NCBI GenBank assembly: GCA_917880885.1
Contig: OU862919.1
Location: forward strand, 48,149,058-48,213,057
Length of the DNA: 64,000 nt
Direction: 5' to 3'
Source of the DNA: Limnephilus marmoratus
Lineage: Eukaryota; Arthropoda; Insecta; Trichoptera; Limnephilidae
Shown here: positions 53,191 through 64,000 of the stretch, piece by piece
Layout: each line of letters starts with the position of its first letter
How positions within the stretch are numbered: position 1 is the first letter of the stretch
Notes under the pieces: generated by a model
The model's database searches: none
The model's input: only the letters and a program-made list of their open reading frames with translations
What the model was told of the DNA's origin: nothing
Translations under genes and position numbers: made by a program

Positions 53191-53489
53191 TCCCTCCGTA
53201 GTACCGTGGTACTAGAACGAGATGGAGTGCTTATCACGTGGACCGCTAAGCTAAACCCGATTAAATATAAATATGTATACGATACACGAAATTGTAAGCA
53301 AAGTGGGTTTTTATGAAAGCAGGTAAGTTCAAGGTTCACGATTAATCTTTTGAAGAATAAGATGACTAGGTATTGGAGAACTGAATACATTAGTCAAAAT
53401 CCTGTCAAAGAAAGCAACGCTGATATTTTATGTTGCTTCAAGCATTTATTTATTAATTTGTATTTATTTATTCAACGCCCAGAGGGCTT

Positions 53490-54450
53490 TTACTTGATTT
53501 TTTTTATTTTTTTTTTTATATTTATTAAATTACATAATACATTTTGTACAAAAATTTGAGTAGACCCACAAAGCTGTCATATGACAGCTTGTCTGCAGGT
53601 TCTAACAATTTAAACATTCTTAATATAATATCTAAGAAAATATTTGTAAATACATTTATAGTTTTAAGGAAACATTAGAATAGATCACATAGTAATATTA
53701 AATAATTTAACTTACAACCATAAATATATAAGATATTTCAATATACCTGCCTAATAACAAGATATGTAGGCAGCTATATTAAGATATTCAAAGATACATG
53801 GAGTTTTCGTTCATTAACCATAGTTTTATCATTTTAGGACTTAGTCTCTCATTTTTTTCAAATTTTATGTTTTTATTGATTTTATTGAAAATCACTGGTA
53901 TTAGATATTCAAGAGTACGGCTTCCATGTTTTTTAATGTCTTTGAAACAGTGTTTAAATTTATAATTGTAGTATAATTTTTTTGTGTTTATTATTTGTTT
54001 ATTTAATTTATTTCTGTATTTTTTTAAATCGATTTCATATTTTTTGTTGTTAGGTGAGTTTTTCCATTTCCACCAAAGAGTATCTCGTGTTTGTATATTT
54101 TCAATGAGGCTATCATTCATCCAAGTTTTTTGATAATTGCGATATTTTTTATTAAATTTTGTGATGTTACTTAGTTCATAAATATTTTTAAATTTCGTTT
54201 TCATTTCTTCGTACAATACATTTGGTTCAGATAATTTTAGCATTTCATTCCAATCAGTGATTGAGATAAATAGATTAACTTTTTTTTCAGAGAGTGCAGT
54301 ATAGTACTCAGTGTGCGATTTGTCTAAAGTGTGTTTTTCGTAGGTAGAGAAATAAATCGTCGTTGCAATTAGGTAGTGGTCAGCTATTATTGTTTCACAT
54401 ACGCACGAACTGATTTCTAGTTGGTAGTACAATAAATTCATGACAGATGA
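53490..54450 (-). mobile_element. LINE copy with the reverse transcriptase missing
   Basis: The minus strand opens with the end of an endonuclease ('ETIIADHYLIATTIYF'), then the linker ('YQKTWMNDSLIENIQTRDTL', 'NSPNNKKYEIDLKKYRNKL') similar to residues 320-370 of LINE A. It runs to 'KKHGSRTLEYLIPV' and the stop at 53788. A 3'UTR and poly(A) (T-run about 53490-53520) follow at once. No RT sequence lies between, so roughly 1.5-2 kb was lost. The 240-codon frame at 54510-53788 includes unrelated leading residues. Confidence 0.75.
53571..53590. repeat. Perfect 20-bp palindrome
   Basis: 'aagctgtcatatgacagctt' reads the same on both strands. It lies in the presumed 3'UTR of the RT-less LINE. No role is known. 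Confidence 0.85.
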
Positions 54451-54571
54451 TTTTTCAACAGATAAAGAAATAATAAAAATAAAATTAGATAAAAAATGCA
54501 CACAAGTCACAAAAATACAAAAAAATATATAGGTACAGCGATTTGATAAGTTTACAAAAATACAGATATGT

Positions 54572-55117
54572 TTAGGAATAGTATTGGAATAAGTTTTTTA
54601 CAAGTTCCACAAAATTCGCCAAGTTGATGTTAAATATGTCGACATCACCTAAGTACTGATTCCCCATAGTGTGAAATCGTTGTATAGGAGAGTGGGCAAT
54701 GTAGTTCCGCTTGTAAATGCTGCAGTAAAATAGTGTATTTTGTCGCGTGGTTACTGTCGGTATTCGTAAGTTCATGAGTTGTAGGAGTTCGCAACAGTCG
54801 AATTTAGAGTTAAGTATTTTGAATAAAAATGTTAAGTCGTTTATTTTACGTCGGTCTTCTAGTGTATGTATTTTTAGAATATTTAGTAATAGATCATATT
54901 TTAAGTCTTCTAGTGGGATACTTAATTTAAAATTTATAAAACGCAGAATTTTTTTTTGTATTCGCTTAATATTATTAACGTGAATTTTGTAAGATGGAGA
55001 CCAAACTACCGAGTTATATTCAATTTGACTTCTAACTAGAGATACATATAATAGTTTAATGGCTTCTATGGAACTAAAGTTTTTAGTTGTTCTTAATACG
55101 AAGCCTAGTGTTTTCAT
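54572..55117 (-). mobile_element. Jockey/CR1-type LINE C-terminal fragment
   Basis: A 181-aa open stretch: 'KTLGFVLRTTKNFSSIEAI', 'VSLVRSQIEYNSVVWSPSY', 'RIQKKILRFINFKLSIPLE', 'EDRRKINDLTFLFKILN'. It is the region after the RT core, 5'-truncated. Its tail abuts the start of the RT-less copy at 54450, and both are on the minus strand, but they need not be parts of one insertion. Confidence 0.87.
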
Positions 55118-55337
55118 ACCTTTGTTTATAATGTAGATTTAGATTTCGAGAATTTCGAGAATGTTCTAAGATTCATATCTCGATATGAGACCATTTTGGC
55201 AGAATACATCGTTCGACCAGTTGATTAGTCAGACATCTCCAAATACTAAATTATGATATAATGAGAAAAGCAATATTGGAATGCTTACCATGAATCAAAT
55301 ATTATTTACACGTGTCTGTGTTGTATATATATTAAAT

Positions 55338-55931
55338 ACTAGCTTTTGCCCCCGGCTTCGCACGCATAGTATTAGGGGGGGTTCCCACTTCGTCTCCTCT
55401 ACCTTCCCTATCCCTACTAGATTCCCCTCTCCCCCCTCCCCTCCTTCTCACCCCCTCCCCTCCTTCTGACCCCCTCCCCTCTCCCCACACCCTCTCCGGT
55501 TACGTTCATTTTCAAACAGCTCGCGTGCCACTTATTAAAGCGAAACAATCAAAACATGCAGTTTCGCATTTAAAATATTAGTATATATTAGTATTGTATA
55601 AATATTTTCATTTTAACTATCAAAGGGATCTCCATAGTAACCTAAACAAATAACAACGTACGCACGTCAAATAATTACTTGCAATTACAAAGCATCAATT
55701 TGTTTAGCTTTTCGTCTGGACAATAAACGTATTATAAATAATTTCATATCGCCAGAGCTTATTCATACCGCCAGAGCTTACCAATGTATACAGCCTATAT
55801 TATTACTCGCAAATAATGTAGCTTTCTATTAGTGAAAAAATTTCAAAGTCCATTCAGTATTTTTTGCGTGAAATAGTAACAAACATAAATACATTCATAC
55901 AAACTTTCGTCTTAATAATATTAGTAGGATG
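55338..55931 (+). repeat. Widespread arthropod-type repeat 'actagcttttgccc'
   Basis: It begins 'atactagcttttgcccccgg', includes a C/T-rich block (55380-55500) and ends 'catacaaactttcgtcttaa...tattagtaggat'. Such a start and finish are common in lepidopteran and other arthropod DNA (recalled, not searched). It is non-coding. Confidence 0.65.
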
Positions 55932-56059
55932 CTATAAAATACCACCGGGAGGCATAACGGTCCGGTAGGTTATTATGACATTTTGAAATATCCCACTAGT
56001 GACCCAGACAACATCAACATTTTGTTTAATTCACTACAAGTTTTTCTGCATTTTTAAAT

Positions 56060-56445
56060 AATAAGTATAACTAACGAACCATCTTCGGACCGGTTCTAGA
56101 AAATGGATTTTGGCGCAGACGCTATAACAATGAGCTCTATACCTTGTTTAAGGAGCTAAACGTCGCAAAATTTATAAAATTGGGAAGACTTCGGTGGCTG
56201 GGTCATGTGGAGAGAATGACCGAGCATCAAGCACCAAAGTCCCTGCTGAACTCAAGACCAATAGGGCGAAGGAGCCTGGGAAGGCCAAGACTAAGATGGA
56301 GCGACAACGTCCTCAAAGACATATCTATCATGGAGCTTCCAAACTGGAGAGAGCTGGCACAAAACCGAGATGAGTGGAGGAAGACTCATGAGGAGGCCAA
56401 GACCCGCCAGAGGTTGTAGAGCCAATAGTGATGATGATGATGATA
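56060..56445 (+). mobile_element. RTE 3' end, sister of 5336-9518
   Basis: 'IFGPVLENGFWRRRYNNELY'-type sense, then the 91-aa open stretch 56144-56419 ('LGRLRWLGHVERM', 'GRPRLRW', 'ISIMELPNWRELAQNRDEW') and a GAT-repeat tail. Only a few residues differ from 5360-5635. It is a classic 5'-truncated insertion of about 0.39 kb. Confidence 0.88.
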
Positions 56446-56449
56446 ACTA

Positions 56450-57050
56450 ACGTACAACACGAAGGTAAACTAACTAAGGTAAAATACTAAATTCAAATTT
56501 CGATGTTTCGAAGATGTCTGACTAATCAACTGGACGATTAATATATCTATGCTTGATCTAGAAGTTGGAAGCAGAACGTCGTTTAATCGCAATTGTTTAG
56601 TGGAAGAGATAAAAATAAACTTATTTTGGGTGGACTATTACACAGGCCAAATATGCATTCATTCATTTGCGTTACCGGACCGAGTTAATCCACTTGACTC
56701 ACTATTTTTAATTATAATTCATAAAATGATAATTATAATTCATAGTTCAGTTCATTTACTATGAATGATTGGTTTTTTACTGTATGCGTCATAATTTCTT
56801 GTCAATAAAAGAGGCTTTTATGGTGGACTAGATCAATTCTAAACTAAACTAGTCTTTTCTAACGGCCTTGAAAATATGGGAGTAAAAGTATCAAATAAAG
56901 AGCATTCTAGTTGGTTTACGAGTTTCGATAAAAAATGTTTGTTAATTAATTTGATAATAAGTAAAAACCTCCAATTTCCTTGCTAAAATAGAGGAAGAAA
57001 GTCATAATCCAACAGCGAGGCCAAAACAAAACTAATGGTGGTCGACGGTA
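56450..57050. other. Unassigned spacer
   Basis: No supported gene. 'tttttaattataattcataa' and 'aatgataattataattcata' near 56706-56744 form a small direct repeat. Confidence 0.4.
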
Positions 57051-57056
57051 TTGACG

Positions 57057-57140
57057 TAGCATGGGTGGCACCCGGGGCGGATAACGTGGTGTCACCCCAC
57101 CCCCCCCCCCCCCCCCCCAATTTCGACTTCATAAAAGATA
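57057..57140. repeat. 'gcatgggtggcacccg' repeat with poly(C)
   Basis: 'agcatgggtggcacccgggg', a 19-base C-run (57100-57118), then 'aatttcgacttcata'. The same blocks occur inverted at 57270-57365 and partly direct at 57397-57420 inside the neighbouring hAT element. Confidence 0.65.
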
Positions 57141-57159
57141 AAAACACTACTATCTAGTC

Positions 57160-57686
57160 CAGTGGTTCCCAACCTTTTTCTGACCCGGGACCACTTGTAC
57201 GTTCGGCGCTCCGGGTGCCACCCGATGGAGCACAATTCTCTAGCCACCCCCTCCCCCCCCCTTTTTTTTATGAAGTCGAAATTTTCAACTTTGTTGGGGG
57301 GGATGGGGGTGACACGGGTGATACCGCGTTGTCCGCCCTACCCGTCCCAGGTACCCATGCTGGCCTAAGCCACTGCTTGTGTTCAGTGGCATAGGCTAGC
57401 ATGGGTGGCACCCGTGACGGATAGCACAACGGGAGAGGCGTAATGGGATAAGGTGGGACGGGTTGTTGCAGAATGTTTACCACAACGGAGGAGGTAGAAC
57501 GGGGTAGGATGGGATGGGGCGAAACGGAATACCGTAATGGCCACTGACCACAAGGTACAATAATGATAAACTGAATAGTGTTCCGATTTTTTTTTATTCA
57601 GACTTCTAGACTAGGGACCGCCCGCGCGCTGGCTCGCTTATTGACCATCTTCTAGCCTCTCGCGGACCACTGGTTGGGAAACCCTG
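57160..57686. mobile_element. hAT-type non-autonomous element, 527 bp
   Basis: Ends 'cagtggttcccaacc' and, reversed, 'cagggtttcccaacc' sit between perfect 8-bp duplications ATCTAGTC (57152-57159 and 57687-57694). 'CAGTGGTTCCCAA'-type ends with 8-bp duplications are standard for hAT. The inside is G/C-tract-rich and shares blocks with 57057-57140, so it seems to have captured or been invaded by that repeat. No transposase frame. Confidence 0.93.
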
Positions 57687-57699
57687 ATCTAGTCAAATG

Positions 57700-59230
57700 T
57701 TTAGAAAATTGGGGGGGGGTGGTTAGAGAGAATTCAGGCATAAAATTGTCATCATAAATATAGGCCATTTTCGCCTAAAAAAAGACCGTCATCCACAAAA
57801 TTCTCCCGTTTCGGGGCACTCCACTGGGAGCCATAGAGCTACGAAAATATAAATAACAGACCGTATTCATTATTTTTGTTGGACAATACCCTTCGTATTT
57901 TTTTTCACGGTGGGGTGTCACCCCCGATCGAGTGACGAAAATCGAAAAATGGTTTTAATTACTGGATACGACCCATGGTTAAAAATCTAAAGGGGGTGAG
58001 TTCAAATCAAAAATGTATTCATTAAAAATAATATGTAGTACATCTGCGACATGTTCCGGAATGGTGAATACTTTTTGTATCGCCCTGGTACACCTTTTAG
58101 AATCGAAACGTTGCCAGAAATGGCTTCGGCCAGATTTGAATGGCCAGGTGCCTACTCATCTTCGTCCTCCGTATCTCATTCACCTCTTCTCTACCTTCAT
58201 CCTTACAAATCAAAACATACTATAATATGGAATGACACAGTCTCACTGGGTCAAGACGATCGGGAGTAGTTGATAATGTCGTGCGAAAATCACACTAAAA
58301 AAATTGTTTTAATAAACCAAATTTGTTTGGTGTAACTGACCCTTTAGAAAAATCCACAGTAGGTAAATCTTTTATTTAAAACATCGGTATTTTTAAATTC
58401 AACAAAAACTTTACGTTAAAATAATCGTGAAATTGAGTAAATGTTAGAAGCCAAGAAACGTGATGTTTTACAAGGACGTGAAACTCTCGGTGTTAGGTAA
58501 TTTAATGACCGCTAATGTATTACCAAACACCAGTGATATGGCAATACGAATTATATAATAAATTGGAAAAAAACATTATTGTATCATTCTATTTCCGTGT
58601 TATTTTTTTTTTCGATCTTGAAATGAGGAAATTATTCTATAGTTCATTTATTTTAGCTTTGTTTGAGTTATGTCCGTTTTTTATTAGATTAATCTGTTGA
58701 TGATTGTTTTGGATTAATTGCAAATTTGTATTGTTCGAAATCAAGATTTTTTTTGGTAGTCATTTATCCATTTGGAAAATAGATTTATACATGTAGTTAT
58801 TTCCTAAACCGTAAAAAGAATTGTCCTTTTTCTAACCAGATCAAGGACGATACGTTTGTTGTTGATATTTCAAAAAATATATGTATCTATCTGTGTTTCT
58901 AAAGGGACTAATGTCAATTTTTTAAATTACAGGAGGCCTACGAAGACTTCGCTCTTTTTAGCAACTACAAACGCTCGATCAAAAAATCTTTTTAATTGCA
59001 ACAATAATATCAGGACAATCATTTAGATATTTGCTTGTACCTGGACAGCAAACAGTTGGCAATACTTTCTCGGAAATGGTAGATGTGTTCAACTGCGCGG
59101 AATTTAGTTGCAAGAAGGCTATTCTTCTGCCAGGGTCCTATTTTATAATTTCTTTAACAAATTTCGTTTTTGAATACTATTTCACTAAAATATTATATAA
59201 GTAGGTATCTATATCAAATGTTTATGTGGA
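57700..59230. other. Unassigned spacer
   Basis: No recognised gene. Short plus frames near 58013-58269 and 58515-58700 lack any known domain. 'aattacaggaggcctacgaa' at 58924 looks like a splice acceptor, but no convincing exon follows. Confidence 0.4.
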
Positions 59231-59235
59231 ACGTT

Positions 59236-59455
59236 TGCGCGGCCGGTTTTGGCCAGTTTCATGGAAAACGTAATTTTAATTTTGAGATAAAAATACCCAA
59301 CCAAACTGAAAAATTATTTTTGTAATCAAAAGGTATATCAAATACCTAGTACGGATATTAGCTTCTTTATTTATTTTTGCTTTAAATTAAAAGATGTAGG
59401 CCATTAAAGATATTTATGTTTCACGAGTTTAGAGGCAACTTTGAATTATTTGCGA
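59236..59455 (+). repeat. Dispersed repeat ending 'agaggcaactttga'
   Basis: 'gcgcggccgg', 'atcaaaaggtata' and 'gagtttagaggcaacttt' match the order in 14176-14345. The LINE tail at 59493 follows about 40 bp later. Confidence 0.5.
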
Positions 59456-59492
59456 GTAAATGAAAATCACTTAAAAGCCGAATTTTACTATA

Positions 59493-62400
59493 TTTTTTTT
59501 TTTTTTTTTTTTTAAATATGTTTATTTAGTTATTAATTGTACAATAATTTCTCTTACTTAAATCTTACAAAACTGATCAATCAGTTTGATTGTAAGAAAT
59601 CTCTCATTTTTCCTATTTATTTACTTACAACATATAAAATGTTTGATATTTTGGTGCTTAATACATATCTAGTAATTATTTAATAATATAATACTTAATA
59701 TTAAAATACTTAACTAATCATTATAATGCTTATTGTAACATAAATTTTATTCTATACCTATTCGATCAAAATAATATTTGTTTTTCATAGATTTAGGTAT
59801 TTTTATACAATATTTTAGTTTTCATATTCTATTGAAGTAGAATGATCTAACTTTAGTTTTGATTTTTGAATATGATATCTCGTTTTTAATATTTTCAGGT
59901 AATGCATTAAATATTTGCGGAATTTTATGCCTCTTTGTTCTATCACCGTATACATTTTGAGATTTATTAATAATAAACATTTCTGCTTCTCTATGCCTAG
60001 TGGGGTAGTTATGGTTTACAGGTTTTTTGAATTCTGTATTCCAGAATTCGTCTAGAGTTAATTGGTAATCTACCCTAATATGTATAGAGAGCACATTACA
60101 CAAGGAGAACATTTTTTTATAATCGCCATCACATAATTGAACTTTTTTTTTGCCTGATATCAATTTAAGGAAACGGATTTGTAGTTGTTCTATTTTATTT
60201 AAGTACGTTTTGTACGTTAATCCGTAACTATTTATTCCGTATCCTATAATTGATTCTGCTAATGCGTTATATATACAGTATAATATATTTTTATTAACAA
60301 AGTTTTTTAGGTGATAAAATTTCCCTAGTATGGATCTTAATCTATTACATACATTTTCAATATGAATTGACCAGTTAAAATTGACATCTATTGTAAGACC
60401 AAGGTATGTATATTGGTACACTTTTTCTATGTTTGGGCAATTACACTGCAGGGATTGGTTTTTTGTGTGTAAGCAATCATATGAATGACTTTTAATGTGC
60501 AATTCCTTATCCTGACAGTTTGCATGTGGTGAATGTATAAGCATGTATTTGGTTTTTTTTGCGTTGATAATAATGCCATTATCGTGGGACCATTTAATTA
60601 TATTATTTAGGTCTGTTTGTAAAATTTCCTGAATTTTTTGTGGATTTTTGTCAGCACATATGATGCAAGTATCGTCTGCAAACATGTAGCATTTACAACG
60701 TTTTATTACGTTTGGTAAACTGTTTACTTGCATAATATAACACGTAGGTCCCGATATCGATCCCGTAGCTACCCCAGTGTTTGCCAACATTTCATCACTT
60801 AAAATACCGTCAATTTTAACTTTAATTTTTCTATTAAACAAATAATTTTAAAAAAATTTATTTAAAGGACCTCTAATACCACATTCCTCCATTGCCCTTA
60901 GTAATGTTTCATGGTCCAATGTGTCAAAGGCCTTTTTAAAATCTATAAAAATTATGCCTACATAATATTTTTCATTCAAATGACAATTTATATGGTCAGT
61001 AAATTTAGAAAGTAATTGTGTAGTACTTTTTTGTTTTTGAAATCCGTACTGTATGGGATTTATGATTCTATTTTTTTCTATAAAATTTTGTATTTGATTA
61101 AAGATAGCCCTTTCAATAATTTTATCAATACACGAGAGAATCGCTATTGGTCGATAGTTTGTGAAATCTTTGTGGTTTCCTGATTTATATATAGGTCTGA
61201 TGATGGATGTTTTAAGTTCGTCAGGCATGATACTTTTACTTACACAAAGGTTAATTAGTTTAGTCAGTACTGGGATTATATTATCAGCAATTAACTTCAG
61301 GTCTTTAATTCTTATTTGGTCATTGCCTTCTGATTTTTTAACATCCATATCATTAATAATTTTTTTAACATCTTTTTGTGATACAGGTCTAAATCTCATC
61401 GACATAATAGCAGGAGTTGTATACGTGTTACGATCTAGGAATTTTTTTGTACAATTATGTCTTATGTCTTTTATTTCATTTACAAATGTTGTGGCAAATT
61501 TATCGCATAAAAACTTTGTATCTGCTTGACTTCCCATATGTTGAAGGATTATTTTATCTAAATTTTGTTTAGGTTTACCTATTAAATTATTTATTTCGTC
61601 CCAGAGTTTCCTCGAGTTGCCGTTTAAGCTATTTATTACGTTTTTATGGAACGTGTTTTTAGTAATATTAATATGTTTGTTTGTTTTGTTTCTATATCGC
61701 GTATATTCTAAACGAAATACCGGGTTATTTGGGCTATTCCTGCATTTTCGGTAAAGATAATCTCTTTTTTTAATCATGTTCTTAATTTCTTCAGTAACCC
61801 ATGGGTTGTTGTGCCTAAGATTATTTTCAAATAATTTTTCTTTTTTCGAGGACGCATATATATTATCAAAAATATTTTTTAAATTATAGTACAGTTCTGA
61901 AGGACATTCAGTTTGTAATAATTTCCCCCAATTTACTAGTTTTAATTTAGAATATACCAATTTATTATCAATAATTTCAATTTTTTTATTTAAATCCTTT
62001 GTAGGTACCTCTTTACCTATTGCAACTCCTGTTATATAATGGTCGGATATTTTGTTAGTCACAATACATGAAAATACAGTGTTATTACGGTTTCGAGTTG
62101 CAATATGATCAATACATGAATATACATTTTTTCCGTTTAAAATTTCATCCCGGGTCACATCTAATATTACATTTTCTAAACCATTTTCACTGAGTAGATT
62201 TTGATATTCTGTAATTACACTATTTTTGGTATCCAATAAATTCAAGTTGATGTCACCACAATACAAGTAGTTTGAATCAGATGAAGTTAATTGTAATATT
62301 TGTTTTAGTTCCTTCAAGTATATTTTCTTGTTGCTGCTCGGCGGACGATAAACTGCAAGTATATTTATGACATCTTGATAAACGGTGGTGATTTCTCCAG

Positions 62401-62558
62401 ATATTGTCTCGCAGCTTTTAAAAGAAATGTTTGTTTTCTTAAAAGTATGATGGTTTTTTAAGTACATGATTAATCCCCCTCCTCTTCTATTCTCTCGAGT
62501 ATTTGCAATCGATGTGAAGTTTGGTATATTGAACATAGGTATTATTTCGTTTTTAATA
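59493..62558 (-). mobile_element. LINE copy A2, 5'-truncated sister of 1118-5258
   Basis: It is the same family on the same strand, nearly identical base for base over about 3 kb, with a 21-T tail signature at 59493-59513. It ends at 62558 inside the endonuclease gene, and the 3'UTR lacks about 25 bp present in copy A. ORF2 is cut by a nonsense change. The 5' end abuts the poly(A) of the RNase H LINE at 62565, so the two insertions touch. Confidence 0.92.
59822..62536 (-). pseudogene. ORF2 of LINE A2, stop in the RT domain
   Basis: Read from 62536 ('MFNIPNFTSIAN', an internal methionine of the original protein) to a TAA at 60850-60848, where copy A has a lysine codon (AAA to TAA, no length change). 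The frame then continues open from 60841 ('MFNRKIKVKI') to 59822 with 'FADD' intact. 'VATGSISGP' is retained. About 75 N-terminal residues are lost to truncation. Confidence 0.92.
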
Positions 62559-62649
62559 TATATATTTTTTTTTTCAATTATTTCTGGCTTTCACCCTTCA
62601 AGGGTGTTCTAGGCCATCATTTATAATTACAGAGAAAGGAAAGGTGAAT

Positions 62650-63570
62650 TTATATATTAATTTTATTTAAATGTGCAAATTTCAGAATTTTATGGAAGAT
62701 TGGAGTAGAGTTCAGACTTAGAAGAGATGAGATGTTGAATGGAGGAGAGGCAATTTTTGATAACGCTTGATAGAAGAGAGGATATTTATTTAGAGAGGGA
62801 CAATCAAAAAATATGTGATCTAAAGTTCCCACATCTAGACCACAGAACGTACAATCTGGGGAGTCAAGCACATGAATTTTATAAAGGTGAGAAGGAACGG
62901 AACAATGTCCGATTCTCATACGAATAAGTAAGGAGATTTCTTTTTTGGAAAAATGAGGGAATTTTTGAAACCACGGTTTTGATGGGATAGTCCTTTGTAT
63001 TGAGGCGTAGCGGGCACCCTTGGATTGACTAGCAATGTTCCAATACTCTGTCCAATCATTGCGGGATCTATCTTTGATGATGGAAAAAATATCAGACAGG
63101 GGAATATGGTTTACGAGGGTAACGGTAGGGTTAGACGCTCCTTGTTTTGCCAAGGAATCAGCAATATCGTTACCCACTATGCCAACATGTCCAGGAATCC
63201 AAATCAGAGTGACAGTTTTTCCAGAGCTTTGAATGGAGGTTATCAATACTCGAATAAGACATACAAAGTGATCATCAGGATGAAGAAGAGGACTTGTTTT
63301 AAGTTTTTGGAGGGAACTGAGAGAGTCAGAGAGAACAAGAGAATGTTCAAAATTATTTTTTATTATATATTTGAGAGATTCAATAATCGCAATGCACTCG
63401 GCAGAAAATATTGAAAATTGGTTTGAAATTGAATAAAATATTCTTTCATTAGAATTATTGTGGTAAACGTTAATACCAATACCACAGTTAGGAGAGTCCG
63501 GAGATTTGGAGCCATCAGTAAATAAAAGAGAAGAGTTGGGCCATTTAGAAGAAATAATGTCATTGAACAT
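62650..63570 (-). CDS. LINE RNase H and C-terminal zinc domain (partial ORF2)
   Basis: 306 open codons. RNase H residues: D19 in 'LFTDGSK', E58 in 'SAECIAI', D82 in 'LSDSLSSL' and D138 in 'GNDIAD', with 'IWIPGHVGI' as in active enzymes. It would degrade RNA in RNA-DNA hybrids during element copying. The end carries 'CTFCG...LDHIFFDC', a C-C-H-C motif common at LINE C-termini. The methionine at 63570 is internal: sense continues upstream ('LEGIGILKSHSNLPARTV') to a frameshift near 63640. Part of the interrupted ORF at 63627-63953. Confidence 0.85.
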   Translation of the reverse strand: MFNDIISSKWPNSSLLFTDGSKSPDSPNCGIGINVYHNNSNERIFYSISNQFSIFSAECIAIIESLKYIIKNNFEHSLVLSDSLSSLQKLKTSPLLHPDDHFVCLIRVLITSIQSSGKTVTLIWIPGHVGIVGNDIADSLAKQGASNPTVTLVNHIPLSDIFSIIKDRSRNDWTEYWNIASQSKGARYASIQRTIPSKPWFQKFPHFSKKEISLLIRMRIGHCSVPSHLYKIHVLDSPDCTFCGLDVGTLDHIFFDCPSLNKYPLFYQALSKIASPPFNISSLLSLNSTPIFHKILKFAHLNKINI

Positions 63571-63626
63571 ATTATTGACAGTACGGGCTGGGAGATTGGA
63601 ATGACTTTTAAGGATGCCGATCCCTT

Positions 63627-64000
63627 CTAAAATCGTTGGGATAGGGTGACGTGACTATATTTTAATTTGTACAAAGGAAGAAGATCATTTTTGATAATTT
63701 GAAGCTCTGAGAGAGAGCGAAAATTTTTACAGATGGCAGGGAGAGGTTTAGTTCGAGCTCTGATTGTAGATGAATGTGTTGAGTCGTTGAACAACGAGAC
63801 TCTGGGAATAATCTGATGACTTTTAGAATTTAAACATTTAAGAACAAATTTGTCAGCAAATAATTGACGCCTTAAATAAAGAGGAGGATCAGAACATTCT
63901 ACTTGAAGGGAATTGATGGGCGACGATTGCATCGCGCCAGTTATTATTCGCAATGACTTAGATTGAATTTTGTCTAATTTACTGAGTGCATTTTTGGATG
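63627..64000 (-). pseudogene. LINE ORF2 segment upstream of RNase H, frameshifted
   Basis: 'MRIITGAMQSSPINSL', 'LYLRRQLFADKFVLKCLN' and 'LPLYKLKYSHVTLSQRF' are typical of the stretch between RT thumb and RNase H in I-like LINEs. The frame ends at 63627, one shift away from the RNase H frame. Sense upstream of 63953 continues to the window edge. Confidence 0.75.

Larger units (their letters stand above)
62565..64000 (-). mobile_element. I-superfamily-like LINE with RNase H, runs off the window
   Basis: The minus-strand element enters at the right edge and ends with a poly(A) tail (10 T at 62565-62574). Visible are the part after the RT core (63953-63627), an RNase H domain and a C-terminal zinc motif. 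An RNase H domain points to the I/Outcast/LOA side of LINE classification. The RT itself must lie beyond 64000. Confidence 0.85.

Noticed and set aside
58915..59150. Possible host exon after 'aattacag'
   Set aside because: No frame longer than a few dozen codons with recognisable sense follows, and no partner splice site could be argued.

Overview
This looks like a stretch of an insect genome made almost wholly of transposable elements. It is AT-rich, shows no dense bacterial-style coding, and holds several animal retrotransposon and DNA-transposon families. The repeat mix fits a lepidopteran best: a piggyBac-type MITE ending CCCTAGAAAGATAA at TTAA sites, an irritans-like mariner relic, tRNA-derived SINEs, long foldback MITEs, and a repeat opening 'actagcttttgcccccggct'. 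The order is inference; no host protein gene was recognised and nothing marks the chromosome.

Layout. 0-1.1 kb: repeat ends. 1.1-5.3 kb: a minus-strand Jockey/CR1-type LINE with one intact 979-aa endonuclease/RT frame and a broken ORF1. 5.3-11.1 kb: an RTE-type LINE holding two LINE fragments, followed by an inverted copy of its own 5' kilobase (arms about 1.02 kb, loop about 0.6 kb). 11.6-12.6 kb: a palindromic MITE, then a tRNA-like unit whose first half is inverted and carries a MITE. 12.6-22.1 kb: LINE 3' fragments, hairpin-tailed SINE-like copies and a 694-bp piggyBac MITE. 22.4-27.4 kb: a full Ty3/Gypsy element with identical LTRs, a 5-bp target duplication and one long gag-pol frame. 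27.8-32 kb: an inverted SINE pair, a 193-bp tandem array and a hAT MITE. 32-40 kb: mostly unassigned AT-rich sequence with LINE and SINE scraps. 40.3-45.5 kb: two tRNA-like units, two foldback MITEs, a deleted mariner and another LINE tail. 46.8-52.4 kb: tandem arrays (127 bp, about 260 bp, 84 bp) and a 973-bp MITE. 52.6-59.2 kb: LINE fragments, a dispersed repeat and a second hAT element. 59.5-64 kb: a second, 5'-truncated copy of the first LINE, abutting the 3' end of an RNase H-bearing LINE that runs off the window.

How the parts relate. Non-autonomous copies sit near scraps of possible autonomous partners. The clearest case is a SINE-like family whose 3' tail is the same two-tier hairpin that ends two LINE copies in the window, as expected if that LINE's reverse transcriptase moves both. 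Nesting gives relative ages: MITE inside tRNA-like unit, SINE inside MITE, hAT inside the 193-bp array, foldback inside the 260-bp array. By identical LTRs, the Gypsy element looks like one of the youngest insertions.

The strongest candidates for something little described are the TIR-like-bounded tRNA-like unit with a good cloverleaf and an unusual GGC loop, the shared LINE/SINE hairpin with a base-pair-preserving change, and the palindromic RTE head-to-head pair.
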